Assembly: GCF_022606295.1 (NCBI RefSeq) | Contig: NZ_JAHHZS010000038.1 | Location: 1-36,713, forward strand | Length of the DNA stretch: 36,713 nucleotides | Direction: 5' to 3' | From: Arthrobacter bambusae | GTDB lineage: Bacteria; Actinomycetota; Actinomycetes; Actinomycetales; Micrococcaceae | Part shown: in pieces, positions 10,265 through 17,722 of the stretch | Layout of the letters: the number at the start of each line of letters is the position of its first letter | How positions within the stretch are numbered: the first letter of the stretch is position 1 | Made by a program: the position numbers and the translations under genes | The notes under the pieces: model-generated | What the model was told of the DNA's origin: nothing | Database searches by the model: none | The model's input: only the letters and a program-made list of their open reading frames with translations

Positions 10265-10711
10265 GTGAAACTCCTCCTTCCTTCGCAGACATCGTCCTCG
10301 CGCGGCATCGCGTTTTTGAGGATCGTGTTCGGCGGCCTTCTGCTGCTGCATGGAGTCCAGAAGCTCCTGGCCGGGCAGCCTGCGTTCGAGGCAACCATCG
10401 CCGCGATGGGTGTCCAAAAAGCGGAACTGATGTCCTGGCTGGTCATCTGGGGTGAAACCGGGCTGGGTGCACTTTTGGTGCTCGGCGCCCTGACCAGGGT
10501 GGCTGGCTTCCTGGCAGCGCTCATGTACGCCGGGATCTGGTTTGTCACCGAATCAGGCAAGCCGCTGCTGAGCGATAGTCCCGGAATCAACGCCGAGCTG
10601 CTGATTCTGTATATCGCGTTGGCGTTGGCGTTTGCCTTCATCGGCTCCGGGGCGCTTTCGGTGGACCGGAAACTGTTTGCCGGGAAGCCGGCCCGAAAGC
10701 CACGGCGCTAG
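10265..10711 (+). CDS. DoxX family membrane protein
   Basis: The 148-aa product has four predicted membrane spans. Features seen are RIVFGGLLLLHGVQKLLAG (span 1 with the family's HG.QKL motif), WLVIWGETGLGALLVLGALTR (span 2), FLAALMYAGIWFV (span 3) and ELLILYIALALAFAFIG (span 4), with a basic C-terminal tail. DoxX proteins are associated with membrane redox processes, but most have no established function. GTG 10265 is chosen because homology starts there; the longer frame is antisense to the oxidase. The Shine-Dalgarno is weak. It converges on the next gene with a 6-bp gap. Confidence 0.75.
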   Translation: MKLLLPSQTSSSRGIAFLRIVFGGLLLLHGVQKLLAGQPAFEATIAAMGVQKAELMSWLVIWGETGLGALLVLGALTRVAGFLAALMYAGIWFVTESGKPLLSDSPGINAELLILYIALALAFAFIGSGALSVDRKLFAGKPARKPRR

Positions 10712-10717
10712 GCGCCC

Positions 10718-11803
10718 TTAGCGCCGACCCGTCTGGAGACCCGCCCGGGCCATGGCGTCCGCGTAGGAGCGGCCCATTTCGATCAGCCATTCAGTCTGGC
10801 GTTCCTTGGAACCGGCGAAAGCGCGACCGTGCAGCGAGCGGGCCTTGTAGACCTTCAAGCCGCGGCGCCAGATCAGCTGGTTGTCCGTCTTGAGAAGCAT
10901 CTGCGCCAGGCGGTTGGCTTCTGTTCCATGGGCAACGATCGCCGAGGCGCGCGGAACGAGTTTGAGGAAAGCGATGAGCGGCTTGAGGCCTGCTGCGACC
11001 TGCTCGGGAGTCAGCTTTCCGTTCGCCTCGCCGGGAGTGAACCACGGGTGGGTGTTCCACGGCATCATCCATTCGGGACGCAGGCCGAGCTGGAACTGCA
11101 GGCCCAGCAGGCGTGTGGCAGCGGCGTCGTCGCCGGCCCAGACAACCCCCCGTGGGGAGGCCTCGCTCGTGTTGGAAAACAGGGTGACAATCCGGCAATC
11201 CTCCACTGAATGCATCGGATCCACATAGGGGACCTCGAAGCCCGGGCGGAGCTTGCGGAGGAATTCCACATGCTGGTTGACCGCGGCGATGTGCGGGGCG
11301 AAGAAGGGGCTGTCCGGAACCCCGGGCGTCACGGATTGTTCCGCGGGAGCCGCTTCGGAGCTTGCCGGCTCGACGGCGGCTGGTTCGACGGCGGCTGGTT
11401 CGACGGCGGCGACAGTCGGCGTCTCGACAACAAGGCCCGGCTCGACGACGGCGGCCGGTTCGACGGCGGGAGCGGCCGCGGGTACCACCCTGCGGGTAAT
11501 GACCGGACTGGCCTTGGGCAACGACGTCGACGACGCCTTCTTCGGCGTGGCCGCCTTTAGGGAAGTGGCCTTTGGAGCATCTTTCTTGGCCGGGGTCTTC
11601 TTTTCGGCCTTGGCCGGTGCATCGAAGTCATCCTCGTCGTCGAACAAGCCATCGAAGAGCTTGTCGAGCTCGTCGTAGCCGTTTCCGTAGTCGTCGTCGA
11701 GCTCGGGGCCGCGCCCGAAACCTTCCTCGTAGCGCGAGTCCAGTTCGGTGCGGTAATCCTCGTCGTGGACGTCGAAATAGTCAGGTTCGGCCAATGCGGT
11801 CAT
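10718..11803 (-). CDS. Uracil-DNA-glycosylase-superfamily-like protein with acidic / Ala-Pro-rich N-terminal extension
   Basis: The 361-aa product has two parts. Residues 1-70 are strongly acidic with several Tyr (YFDVHDEDY, DELDKLFDGLFDDEDDFD); about 70-165 form a Lys/Ala then Ala/Val/Pro/Glu-rich linker with a short tandem repeat (AAVEPAAVEPA). The C-terminal ~195 residues resemble the UDG fold: WAGDDAAATRLLGLQFQLG, then the MMPWNTHPWF block comparable to the WN.VPW motif, IVAHGTEANRLAQ, and a late His in ARSLHGRAF where the second UDG catalytic His region would be. Uracil excision is an inference, and a non-DNA role cannot be excluded. ATG 11803 has AGGAGAT 10 nt upstream; the frame is open a further 41 codons without a good start context. 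Confidence 0.6.
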   Translation of the reverse strand: MTALAEPDYFDVHDEDYRTELDSRYEEGFGRGPELDDDYGNGYDELDKLFDGLFDDEDDFDAPAKAEKKTPAKKDAPKATSLKAATPKKASSTSLPKASPVITRRVVPAAAPAVEPAAVVEPGLVVETPTVAAVEPAAVEPAAVEPASSEAAPAEQSVTPGVPDSPFFAPHIAAVNQHVEFLRKLRPGFEVPYVDPMHSVEDCRIVTLFSNTSEASPRGVVWAGDDAAATRLLGLQFQLGLRPEWMMPWNTHPWFTPGEANGKLTPEQVAAGLKPLIAFLKLVPRASAIVAHGTEANRLAQMLLKTDNQLIWRRGLKVYKARSLHGRAFAGSKERQTEWLIEMGRSYADAMARAGLQTGRR

Positions 11804-11990
11804 GAGAGCGGGGATCTCCTGGGGTCGGGCAAGGACCGGTACCGGGCGCGTGGGGGCACGTCCGTTTCCGGGCCAGTTGATGGGAGGCTCTCCGGGGCGA
11901 CCGGTTGAGCCTTTAGATCTTAGCAAGCCCCAGGTGTTCTGATGTCCTTCCGGCGTTCATCTGACTCGGTATGTCGCTCGGCGTCAGCGC

Positions 11991-12290
11991 TCAAACATGG
12001 ATGACGAATTGAGCAAGCGCCGCGGCCGCTATGAAACTTGCGGAGAACGTGATTGTCGCCACAATGACCGTGCGCCAGTTGAGTGTCTTCAGCGCGTTGA
12101 TGTCGCGTCCAACGTTCATGCCGAGCAGGGCGATCGAGCCGAGGCCCACGTAGAGCGGGTCAAGGTTGTGGGTGAAGGAGACGATCATGCCGCTGAAAGG
12201 AAGGATCGGAGCCGTCGCCAAGGTGGCGAGGGCAAGGACCCATACGCTGGACGGCACGGCCGGCACGTACTTGGCGAGGACGAACGCCAC
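11991..12290 (-). pseudogene. C-terminal fragment of a multi-span membrane (transporter-like) protein
   Basis: About 99 codons remain, encoding a short loop followed by three hydrophobic spans (SSVWVLALATLATAPILPF, LYVGLGSIALLGMNVG, TVIVATITFSASFIAAAALAQFV) and an abrupt end. It begins without a Shine-Dalgarno: the first possible start (GTG 12290) coincides with the point where an oppositely oriented, also 5'-truncated amidohydrolase begins. I could not place the family with confidence; it looks like the tail of a permease. It is most simply the remnant of a gene whose 5' part was deleted. Confidence 0.6.
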
Positions 12291-12292
12291 CG

Positions 12293-13012
12293 CGCACCGT
12301 CCTGGAGCAGCTTGCGGATTCCGGCTTGTTGGAGACCCGGCTCCTCATCCCGCATGGAGTTGTCATCGACGGCACGGACCCGTCGTCCAGCGCAGGGGGA
12401 GGGCCCTTGGATGTGTTGGCCCGGCATGGCGTCAGCATCATCCACTGCCCCCTGACGTCGTTCCATTACTCAGGCATGCTCAAGTCCTTTGACGCGTTCG
12501 CAGCCGCCGGGGTCAACATGTGCCTGGGAACGGATTCGTTCCCGCCGGACCTGGTCAAGGGCATCGACGTCGGCACGCACCTGGCCCGTATCGCAGAGGG
12601 CCGCCGGGCCGCCGGCGCGGTGTCTGGGTTCTTTGATGCTGCCACGCTGGGCGGCGCCAGGGCGTTAGGCCGCGACGACCTGGGGCGCCTGTGTCCGGGC
12701 GCCCAAGCGGACATCATGGTCGCCTCACTGGGTGACTTCCGCGACGGGGTGGTGGAAGATCCACTGCGCACGCTGATCCTCAACGGCTCGGCACGCAACG
12801 TCACCGACACCTACGTCGCCGGCCGCCCAGTGGTTGTGGACGGCTCGCTCCCAGGCATCGACCTGGGCGAGCTACGCGCCGAGGGGCAGCGGGTTTTCGG
12901 ACAGATGGTGCACGCCTACGGCGAACGCGACTACCGGCGTCGCGATGCGTCCGAGCTGTTTCCCCCGGTCTATGCCCCGGCGGCGGTCCTGATTCATGAC
13001 TCGACGGCGTAA
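12293..13012 (+). pseudogene. C-terminal part of an amidohydrolase (chlorohydrolase / guanine-deaminase-like), 5'-truncated
   Basis: From about 12293 the plus strand encodes ~239 residues matching the second half of a metal-dependent amidohydrolase: LLIPHGVVIDG (third metal His), SIIHCPLTSFHYSG, NMCLGTDSFPPD (catalytic Asp), then the C-terminal beta-sandwich with GADI-like GAQADIMVASLGDF and TYVAGRPVVVDG. The N-terminal half, with the HxH metal pair and the strands before it, is missing, and the coding sequence meets the minus-strand membrane fragment head to head. No ribosome-binding site fits; the first in-frame start is TTG 12326. Without the first metal site the product should be inactive. 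Confidence 0.75.
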
Positions 13013-13059
13013 CGCACCGTACGGTCCGGATTTCCTTGGGGTGCCACGCATAAGCTCTT

Positions 13060-13082
13060 CCGCGGGGCGGTTAGCCCTGCGG
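13060..13082. terminator. Hairpin between convergent genes
   Basis: CCGCGGGGC-GGTTA-GCCCTGCGG is a 9-bp stem with one G-T pair and a 5-nt loop. It lies in the 122-bp gap between the amidohydrolase remnant and the repeat-protein gene, which converge. There is no T-tract, so a terminator role is only likely by position. Confidence 0.4.
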
Positions 13083-13134
13083 AGGAGCCGGGAACGGGCC
13101 CCATCCGGTGAGGTGGCGCAGCCCGAGCCGGTGA

Positions 13135-14604
13135 CTATGCGGGAATGGCTGCCCGGATCTTCCGGCTGCCCACCATCACGATGAGTCCAAGGAGCAGCAG
13201 AGCCGCCCCGAACAGCAACCACAAGCCATTGAAGCCAGTGCTAGCGAGAACAGCCGTTTCAGCGCCAACCGCAATCGCTGCAGTAGCTGAGGCAGCGCCG
13301 GCCTGCACTTCAGTCCCGGTCGAAGGAACCGAGGCGGCAGGAGCAACGAAGCCTTGGGCATCGCTCGGCGCGTTCACGAACGGCGGGTCGACAACCCCCG
13401 GGGTGACCGTCGGCGGGTTGACCACGGGCGGTGTCACTGCCGAACGGTTGACGACGCCGGTCGGCAGCCCTAGGCCAACCGAAACCGTGCCGCTCGTCAG
13501 CGGGAGGTCCAAAGCTGCTGTGAGTCCCGTGCCCGAGATGATGCCGGTACCTGTAGGTACGGAACCGAGCAGGTTCAGCGAGGTATCACCCACGGTGGCG
13601 AGTCCGGTGCCCGGTGCTGTGGCGCCGGTGTTTCCGGTCCCTCCGGTGGTGCCGGTCGGCGTGCTGAGGACGTTGACGGAGGTATCACCCACGGTGGCGA
13701 GTCCGGTGCCCGGTACCGTGGCTCCGGTGGTTCCGGTCCCTCCGGTGGTGCCGGTCGGCGTGCTGAGGACGTTGACGGAGGTGTCGCCGACGGTGGCGAG
13801 TCCGGTGCCGGGTGCCGTGGCGCCGGTGGTTCCGGTCCTTCCAGCGGTGCCGGTCGGCGTCGTGCTGAGGACGTTGACGGAGGTGTCACCGACGGTGGCC
13901 AGTCCGGTGCCCGGTGCCGTGGCGCCGGTGTTTCCGGTGGTGCCTGTCGGCGTGGTGCCTGTCGGCGTGGTGCCTGTCGGCGTGGTGCTGAGGACGTTGA
14001 CGGAGGTGTCACCCACGGTGGCCAGTCCGGTGCCCGGTGCCGTGGCGCCGGTGTTTCCGGTGGTGCCTGTCGGCGTGGTGCTGAGGACGTTGACCGAGGT
14101 GTCACCGACGGTGGCCAGACCGGTTGTGGGTGCCGCGGCGCCGGTGGTGCCTGTCGGCGTCGTGCTGAGGACGTTGATGGAGGTGTCGCCCACAGTGACC
14201 GGTGCAGTGACCGGCGCGCTGACGGGAATCGTCGCCTGGGTGCCGGAGGCTGTTCCAGGGCCGGAATTGCTCAGAACTGCCAGTGAGGTGGCTCCGATAT
14301 TAACAGGGACCGATATCGGAGCCACCACCTGGGTTCCGGACGGGACGGCTGCTCCGCCGGAATTGGTCGCCGGGGCCGGAGCCTGGGCGGGAACAGGGGT
14401 AGTAGTCGCGGCGCCCGAAAGTATCGAGAGCGACGTCGACCCGAGGTTCACCGGAATGGATACCGGTGCAACGACTTGAGTGCCCGAGGCACTGCCTTGC
14501 GCGCTTGTCGTGGCGTCTGCCGCGTTCGCGGCAGTTGCGCCGAGGGCTATCAACCCGCCGGCAAAGAGGGTGCCAAGCAGCCCCTTGCGAATCATGCTGT
14601 GCAT
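13135..14604 (-). CDS. Chaplin-like repetitive cell-surface protein with LAXTG sorting signal
   Basis: The 489-aa product has a signal peptide (MHSMIRKG, hydrophobic core, cleavage near AANA-AD at about 28). Two units of SGTQVVAPxSxPVNxGxTSLxxLS follow, then about seven shorter units with the core GLATVGDTSVNVLS separated by Thr/Gly/Pro linkers (PTGTTG). Next comes a Pro/Val-rich spacer (about 360-430) and a C-terminal sorting signal: LASTG at 453-457, a 20-residue hydrophobic span and the basic tail GSRKIRAAIPA. The units resemble the chaplin core (...VPVNVCGNTVNVIG...) without cysteines, and LAXTG is the class E sortase motif known from long chaplins of Streptomyces. Wall anchoring is therefore likely; a surface-hydrophobicity or adhesion role is inference. 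ATG 14604 follows AGGAG by 9-10 nt. No sortase gene is in the window. Confidence 0.7.
   Translation of the reverse strand: MHSMIRKGLLGTLFAGGLIALGATAANAADATTSAQGSASGTQVVAPVSIPVNLGSTSLSILSGAATTTPVPAQAPAPATNSGGAAVPSGTQVVAPISVPVNIGATSLAVLSNSGPGTASGTQATIPVSAPVTAPVTVGDTSINVLSTTPTGTTGAAAPTTGLATVGDTSVNVLSTTPTGTTGNTGATAPGTGLATVGDTSVNVLSTTPTGTTPTGTTPTGTTGNTGATAPGTGLATVGDTSVNVLSTTPTGTAGRTGTTGATAPGTGLATVGDTSVNVLSTPTGTTGGTGTTGATVPGTGLATVGDTSVNVLSTPTGTTGGTGNTGATAPGTGLATVGDTSLNLLGSVPTGTGIISGTGLTAALDLPLTSGTVSVGLGLPTGVVNRSAVTPPVVNPPTVTPGVVDPPFVNAPSDAQGFVAPAASVPSTGTEVQAGAASATAAIAVGAETAVLASTGFNGLWLLFGAALLLLGLIVMVGSRKIRAAIPA
13570..14200. repeat. Degenerate ~95-bp tandem repeat array inside the surface-protein gene
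   Basis: About six to seven head-to-tail units of roughly 93-123 bp encode the GLATVGDTSVNVLS-plus-linker modules. A nested 15-bp repeat (GTGCCTGTCGGCGTG, three copies near 13944-13990) encodes PTGTT units. High identity between neighbouring units suggests recent expansion by slippage or recombination, so unit number may vary between strains, and short-read assemblies may miscount it. Confidence 0.8.
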
Positions 14605-14729
14605 TGTGTTTTTCTCCTGAATGATTAGTTCCCAAAGGCGCATCGGTCCGCAGGAAACTGCGGGAACGCCCGGATCGGCCGTTTGCCGCGGCCCGGAACG
14701 CCTGTCCGGGGAGGCGGCAGAGCTCGGAA

Positions 14730-15731
14730 CTAATCAGGGGAAGAACCGGGGTCAAACGACACCGGAGCCGGAACTCTGCCGGCAGAAGCCGTGGACACGA
14801 GTGTCCCGGCCAAGGGGCAAGACATCTTTGTGCCTTCGAGCCATGCAGCTGCAGCCCCCGAAGGATTGCCGGAAAGGACTGCAGATCCGCTAGCAGTATC
14901 GCTGCCGCCCGGTGTACCGGGCGGGAACGTCCCGCCTGGTGAGGGCGCGGGCGGATGGTCGGAACCGCTAGCCCTGACCGTTGCCTTCGAAGGTCCCCGG
15001 TTCAGGCCCAGCGGACCGCCGTGGCCTGCGAGACCGGGCAACGAAGCCGCGGCATTCTGGGCGAGCGTTGAGGGGGTCTCGGCAACGGGATCAAGAACAG
15101 TGGGACCGCCCGCAAGAGCATCGCCCATTACGACGCCATCGGGGAAGTGGAGGGGAGGGGCCATGATGGGGTTCGCGGGGACAACAACCGGAAGACCGCC
15201 ACCCGGAAGCGTCTCCACCGTGGATCCGACCGCTCCCACGACAGGGGCGACGACGTGGTCAAGCAAGGAACCAGCGCGGTCAACCGCGCTGGCCGCAGGC
15301 GATATAACGCCTGCAGTCACGGCACCAACGGTCCCCTGAGGCACGACGGCGCTGATCACGGGAGTGCTTGCCACAAGCTGGTCGACGTTCCGAGCCAGCT
15401 GCGGAAGCTCGTTCAGAACAACTTCGGGCACCTGGACCGCTGGTAGCTGGACTGCGGGCACTGGAACGGGCTCCACAGCCCGCGCCGGCATGGACGCGAC
15501 ACTTACCGGAACGGCATCGCCGACGACTCCGGGAAGCCCCCTTCCAGCGTCGTGCACGGCGTTGGAAACTGTGGAGCCCGCTCCGCCTAGAAGGGTGTGG
15601 TTGTTCGTGCTTCCGGAATCAGCGTTTGCCGCCGTGGAAGAGAGGGCGATCCAAACGACGGCGCCGGCGCCGGCGAGCATGACGGAGCGGAGAACGTGAA
15701 GAACGCGCGACTTACTTTGCTCAGCTTCCAT
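14730..15731 (-). CDS. Secreted Pro/Val/Gly-rich protein of unknown function
   Basis: I do not recognise this 333-aa protein. It has a signal peptide (MEAEQSKSRVLHVLRS, hydrophobic 18-32, cleavage near AANA-DS at about 37). The mature part is low in charge and rich in Val, Pro, Gly and Ala with many short blocks such as VPVPAVQLPAVQVPEVV and VISAVVPQGTVGAVTAG, and one Cys near residue 303. It has neither a C-terminal membrane span nor a sorting motif, so it should be released or loosely wall-bound. It lies 125 bp upstream of the LAXTG surface protein on the same strand, and the pair may form one envelope operon. ATG 15731 is preceded by a G-rich stretch (GGGGTG). Confidence 0.6.
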   Translation of the reverse strand: MEAEQSKSRVLHVLRSVMLAGAGAVVWIALSSTAANADSGSTNNHTLLGGAGSTVSNAVHDAGRGLPGVVGDAVPVSVASMPARAVEPVPVPAVQLPAVQVPEVVLNELPQLARNVDQLVASTPVISAVVPQGTVGAVTAGVISPAASAVDRAGSLLDHVVAPVVGAVGSTVETLPGGGLPVVVPANPIMAPPLHFPDGVVMGDALAGGPTVLDPVAETPSTLAQNAAASLPGLAGHGGPLGLNRGPSKATVRASGSDHPPAPSPGGTFPPGTPGGSDTASGSAVLSGNPSGAAAAWLEGTKMSCPLAGTLVSTASAGRVPAPVSFDPGSSPD

Positions 15732-15785
15732 CTCGACACCCCCCAGCGTCAGCTTGGATCGACGATCGCTCCCATCCTAGGCCTC

Positions 15786-15812
15786 ACTAGTTAACTAGTC
15801 CAGACGTTGGAC
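15786..15812. promoter_or_regulatory. Two overlapping palindromes upstream of the envelope-protein pair
   Basis: ACTAGTTAACTAGT (15786-15799) is a perfect 14-bp palindrome and overlaps GTCCA-GACGT-TGGAC (15798-15812), a perfect 5+5 dyad. They lie 55-80 bp upstream of the start at 15731, where regulators commonly bind. A/T-rich palindromes of this length are uncommon in G+C-rich DNA. The regulator is unknown. Confidence 0.4.
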
Positions 15813-15832
15813 GTAAGGATTCGTCAACAAGC

Positions 15833-16903
15833 TCAGCGGGCGTCGCTGGCGTACCGGATTCCCAACTGGGAGCGGACCCCGTCGAACAGACGCATGGTGT
15901 TCAGCGAATCGTCCAAGGGCATCACGGGACTTTCCGTCAGTCCCTGCTGGACACAGCGGGTCACCTCACGGAGCTCGTAGGTGTAGCCGATCCCGACCGC
16001 GTCAAAGCGTTCGACCCGCGGTTCGTCCCAGCCGGTCCGAATCAGAAGCTCGCGCGGATTGTTGATGGATCCTTGCGTCTGAAGGAAGCCCTTGGAGCCT
16101 GCTACGGACGCCGAGCGCGGCCCGTGGGCCAGCAATGAAGACGTCAGCTGGGCGACGGCGCCGTCGTCGTAAGCCAGCGTGAGCGCATTCTGGGAGTCGA
16201 CGCCGTCTTCGGTCAAAGTGCCGATCGCGCTGACGGACTGCGGGAAACCGAGGGTGCCCAAGGGCCACAGCAGGGCGTACACCGTGAGGTCCAGGAGGGC
16301 TCCGCCACCGTCCGCCGGTGCCCAGATGCGGGCGGCGGGGTCATAGGGGGCGGGGAAACCAAGGTCGGCGCTGACCCACTTGATGTCGCCCAGTTCGCCC
16401 GACGCGGCAATGGCGAACGCCCTCTGCATGCTGGGCAGGAACCGACTCCAGACGGCCTCCATCAGGAACAATTTCCGTTCCCGGGCCAAAGCCACGAGCT
16501 CCGCAGCCTCACGGCCATTGATGGTTATGGATTTCTCGCACAGAACGTGCTTGCCCGCGTTGAGGGCGTCCCTGACGATCTCGAAATGTTGGGCGTGCGG
16601 AGTGGCCACATAGACCACATCGACGGCGTCATCGGCGAGCAGCCGCTGGTAGCCGGGCACACCGCCGTCGTCCCCGTAGGACTTCGTGACCCCATGCGTG
16701 GCGGCAAAGGCATCCGCGGATTCCTGGCGCCGAGAGCTCACGGCATACAACTTTGCGTCCTCGAGTTGGGCGAGGTCGCCGCTCACGGTCTTGGCGATCC
16801 CTCCTGTGGCGATGATGCCCCAGTTGAGGGCCTTGCCGGTGGCCGCGCGGGGATCCTGGTTCGGCTGGCTGAACAACCACGGCTTGGCGATATGCAGACT
16901 CAT
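15833..16903 (-). CDS. Gfo/Idh/MocA family NAD(P)-dependent oxidoreductase
   Basis: The 356-aa product has an N-terminal Rossmann domain (LNWGIIATGGIAKTVSGDL, about 25-45, with AVSSRRQESADAFA), then VDVVYVATPHAQHFE and the signature KHVLCEKSITIN, whose Lys replaces the more common EKP form as EKS. The C-terminal substrate domain contains GGALLDLTVYALLWPLGTLG. The length and these features fit the dihydrodiol / D-xylose dehydrogenase-like branch that oxidises cyclic sugars or diols; the substrate is not known. The first ~22 residues before the Rossmann fold are unusual, and a later start is possible. It is transcribed alone. Confidence 0.85.
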   Translation of the reverse strand: MSLHIAKPWLFSQPNQDPRAATGKALNWGIIATGGIAKTVSGDLAQLEDAKLYAVSSRRQESADAFAATHGVTKSYGDDGGVPGYQRLLADDAVDVVYVATPHAQHFEIVRDALNAGKHVLCEKSITINGREAAELVALARERKLFLMEAVWSRFLPSMQRAFAIAASGELGDIKWVSADLGFPAPYDPAARIWAPADGGGALLDLTVYALLWPLGTLGFPQSVSAIGTLTEDGVDSQNALTLAYDDGAVAQLTSSLLAHGPRSASVAGSKGFLQTQGSINNPRELLIRTGWDEPRVERFDAVGIGYTYELREVTRCVQQGLTESPVMPLDDSLNTMRLFDGVRSQLGIRYASDAR

Positions 16904-16952
16904 GCGGCCTATCCTCTCACTCCGCCGCAGGCGTTATACAGCTCACGCTCAA

Positions 16953-16994
16953 GACGGGAGGACCGGGAACCATGCGGTTCCCGGTCCTCCCGTC
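16953..16994 (-). terminator. Strong hairpin terminator after the ABC pair
   Basis: A perfect 19-bp stem (arms 16953-16971 and 16976-16994, beginning GACGGGAGGACCGGG) closes on the tetraloop ATGC. It lies 24 bp beyond the stop of the ATPase gene in the gap to the oxidoreductase start. There is no T-tract, as is common for actinobacterial terminator-like hairpins. Confidence 0.7.
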
Positions 16995-17018
16995 CGCTGC
17001 GGTTGTCCGAGGAGCCGG

Positions 17019-17720
17019 TCAGGTCCCCGCAGCCACTCGTGGGCGCACCGTTTCCTCGCTCAATTTGCCTTGCTGAAGCCTGAAGCGGCGTTCGGTCTTC
17101 TGCGCCAGGCTCCGGTCGTGCGTGACCACCAGAATGGTGGTGTTGTGGTCCCGGCTCAGCGAACTCAGCAATTCGATGATGTGCTCACCGGTCTGCTCGT
17201 CCAGGTTGCCGGTGGGCTCGTCGGCCAGGATGAGCTTGGGCTTGTTGGCCAGCGCCCGGGCAATCGCAACCCGTTGCTGCTCGCCGCCCGAGAGCCTGTT
17301 GATCCGCCGGGACTGTTTCTCCGGATCCAGCTGCACTTGCTCCAGGAGGGACCGCGCCCGCTCCAAGCGGGCGGTCTTCCGCATTCCCGCGAACTCCATC
17401 GGCAGCATCACATTGTCCACTGCCGAGAGATTGGGGATGAGGTTGAACTGCTGGAAAACGAAGCCGATGTCCCGGCGCCGGTATTCGGTGAGTTTGCCGG
17501 CAGGCAGCCCGGCCAGGCTTACGCCATCCACGACGACGTCCCCGCTGGTGGGCTTGTCGAGGGCACCGAGCAGGGAGAGCAGGGTGCTCTTGCCGCTGCC
17601 GCTCTTCCCCACGATCGAGGCGAGGGTGCCTTTTTCGAGCTCGAAGCTCACACCGTTGACGGGCTTGATGGTGCGGTCGCCGGACTTGAACTGGCGGACC
17701 AGGTCTTTGACTTCAATCAT
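17019..17720 (-). CDS. ABC transporter ATP-binding protein (MacB/LolD type)
   Basis: The 233-aa cytoplasmic ATPase has Walker A GKSGSGKST (about 39-47), a Q-loop in GFVFQQFNLIP, signature LSGGEQQRVAIARAL, Walker B LILADEPTGNLD and the H-loop in VVTHD. The GLxP-type spacing and ADEPTGNLD are typical of the MacB/LolD/FtsE group, which powers mechanotransmission permeases rather than classical import. It starts 2 nt after the stop of the permease gene, with GAGGAGAA inside the permease end as its ribosome-binding site, so expression is coupled. Confidence 0.92.
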   Translation of the reverse strand: MIEVKDLVRQFKSGDRTIKPVNGVSFELEKGTLASIVGKSGSGKSTLLSLLGALDKPTSGDVVVDGVSLAGLPAGKLTEYRRRDIGFVFQQFNLIPNLSAVDNVMLPMEFAGMRKTARLERARSLLEQVQLDPEKQSRRINRLSGGEQQRVAIARALANKPKLILADEPTGNLDEQTGEHIIELLSSLSRDHNTTILVVTHDRSLAQKTERRFRLQQGKLSEETVRPRVAAGT

Positions 17721-17722
17721 GG

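Noticed and set aside
13570..14200. Regular repeats considered as a CRISPR array
   Set aside because: Units are contiguous, in frame and coding, with no unique spacers and no cas genes.
13145..14479. Plus-strand Val/Pro/Thr-rich open frame through the repeats
   Set aside because: Mirror of the minus-strand repeat protein, which has signal peptide, sorting signal and ribosome-binding site.
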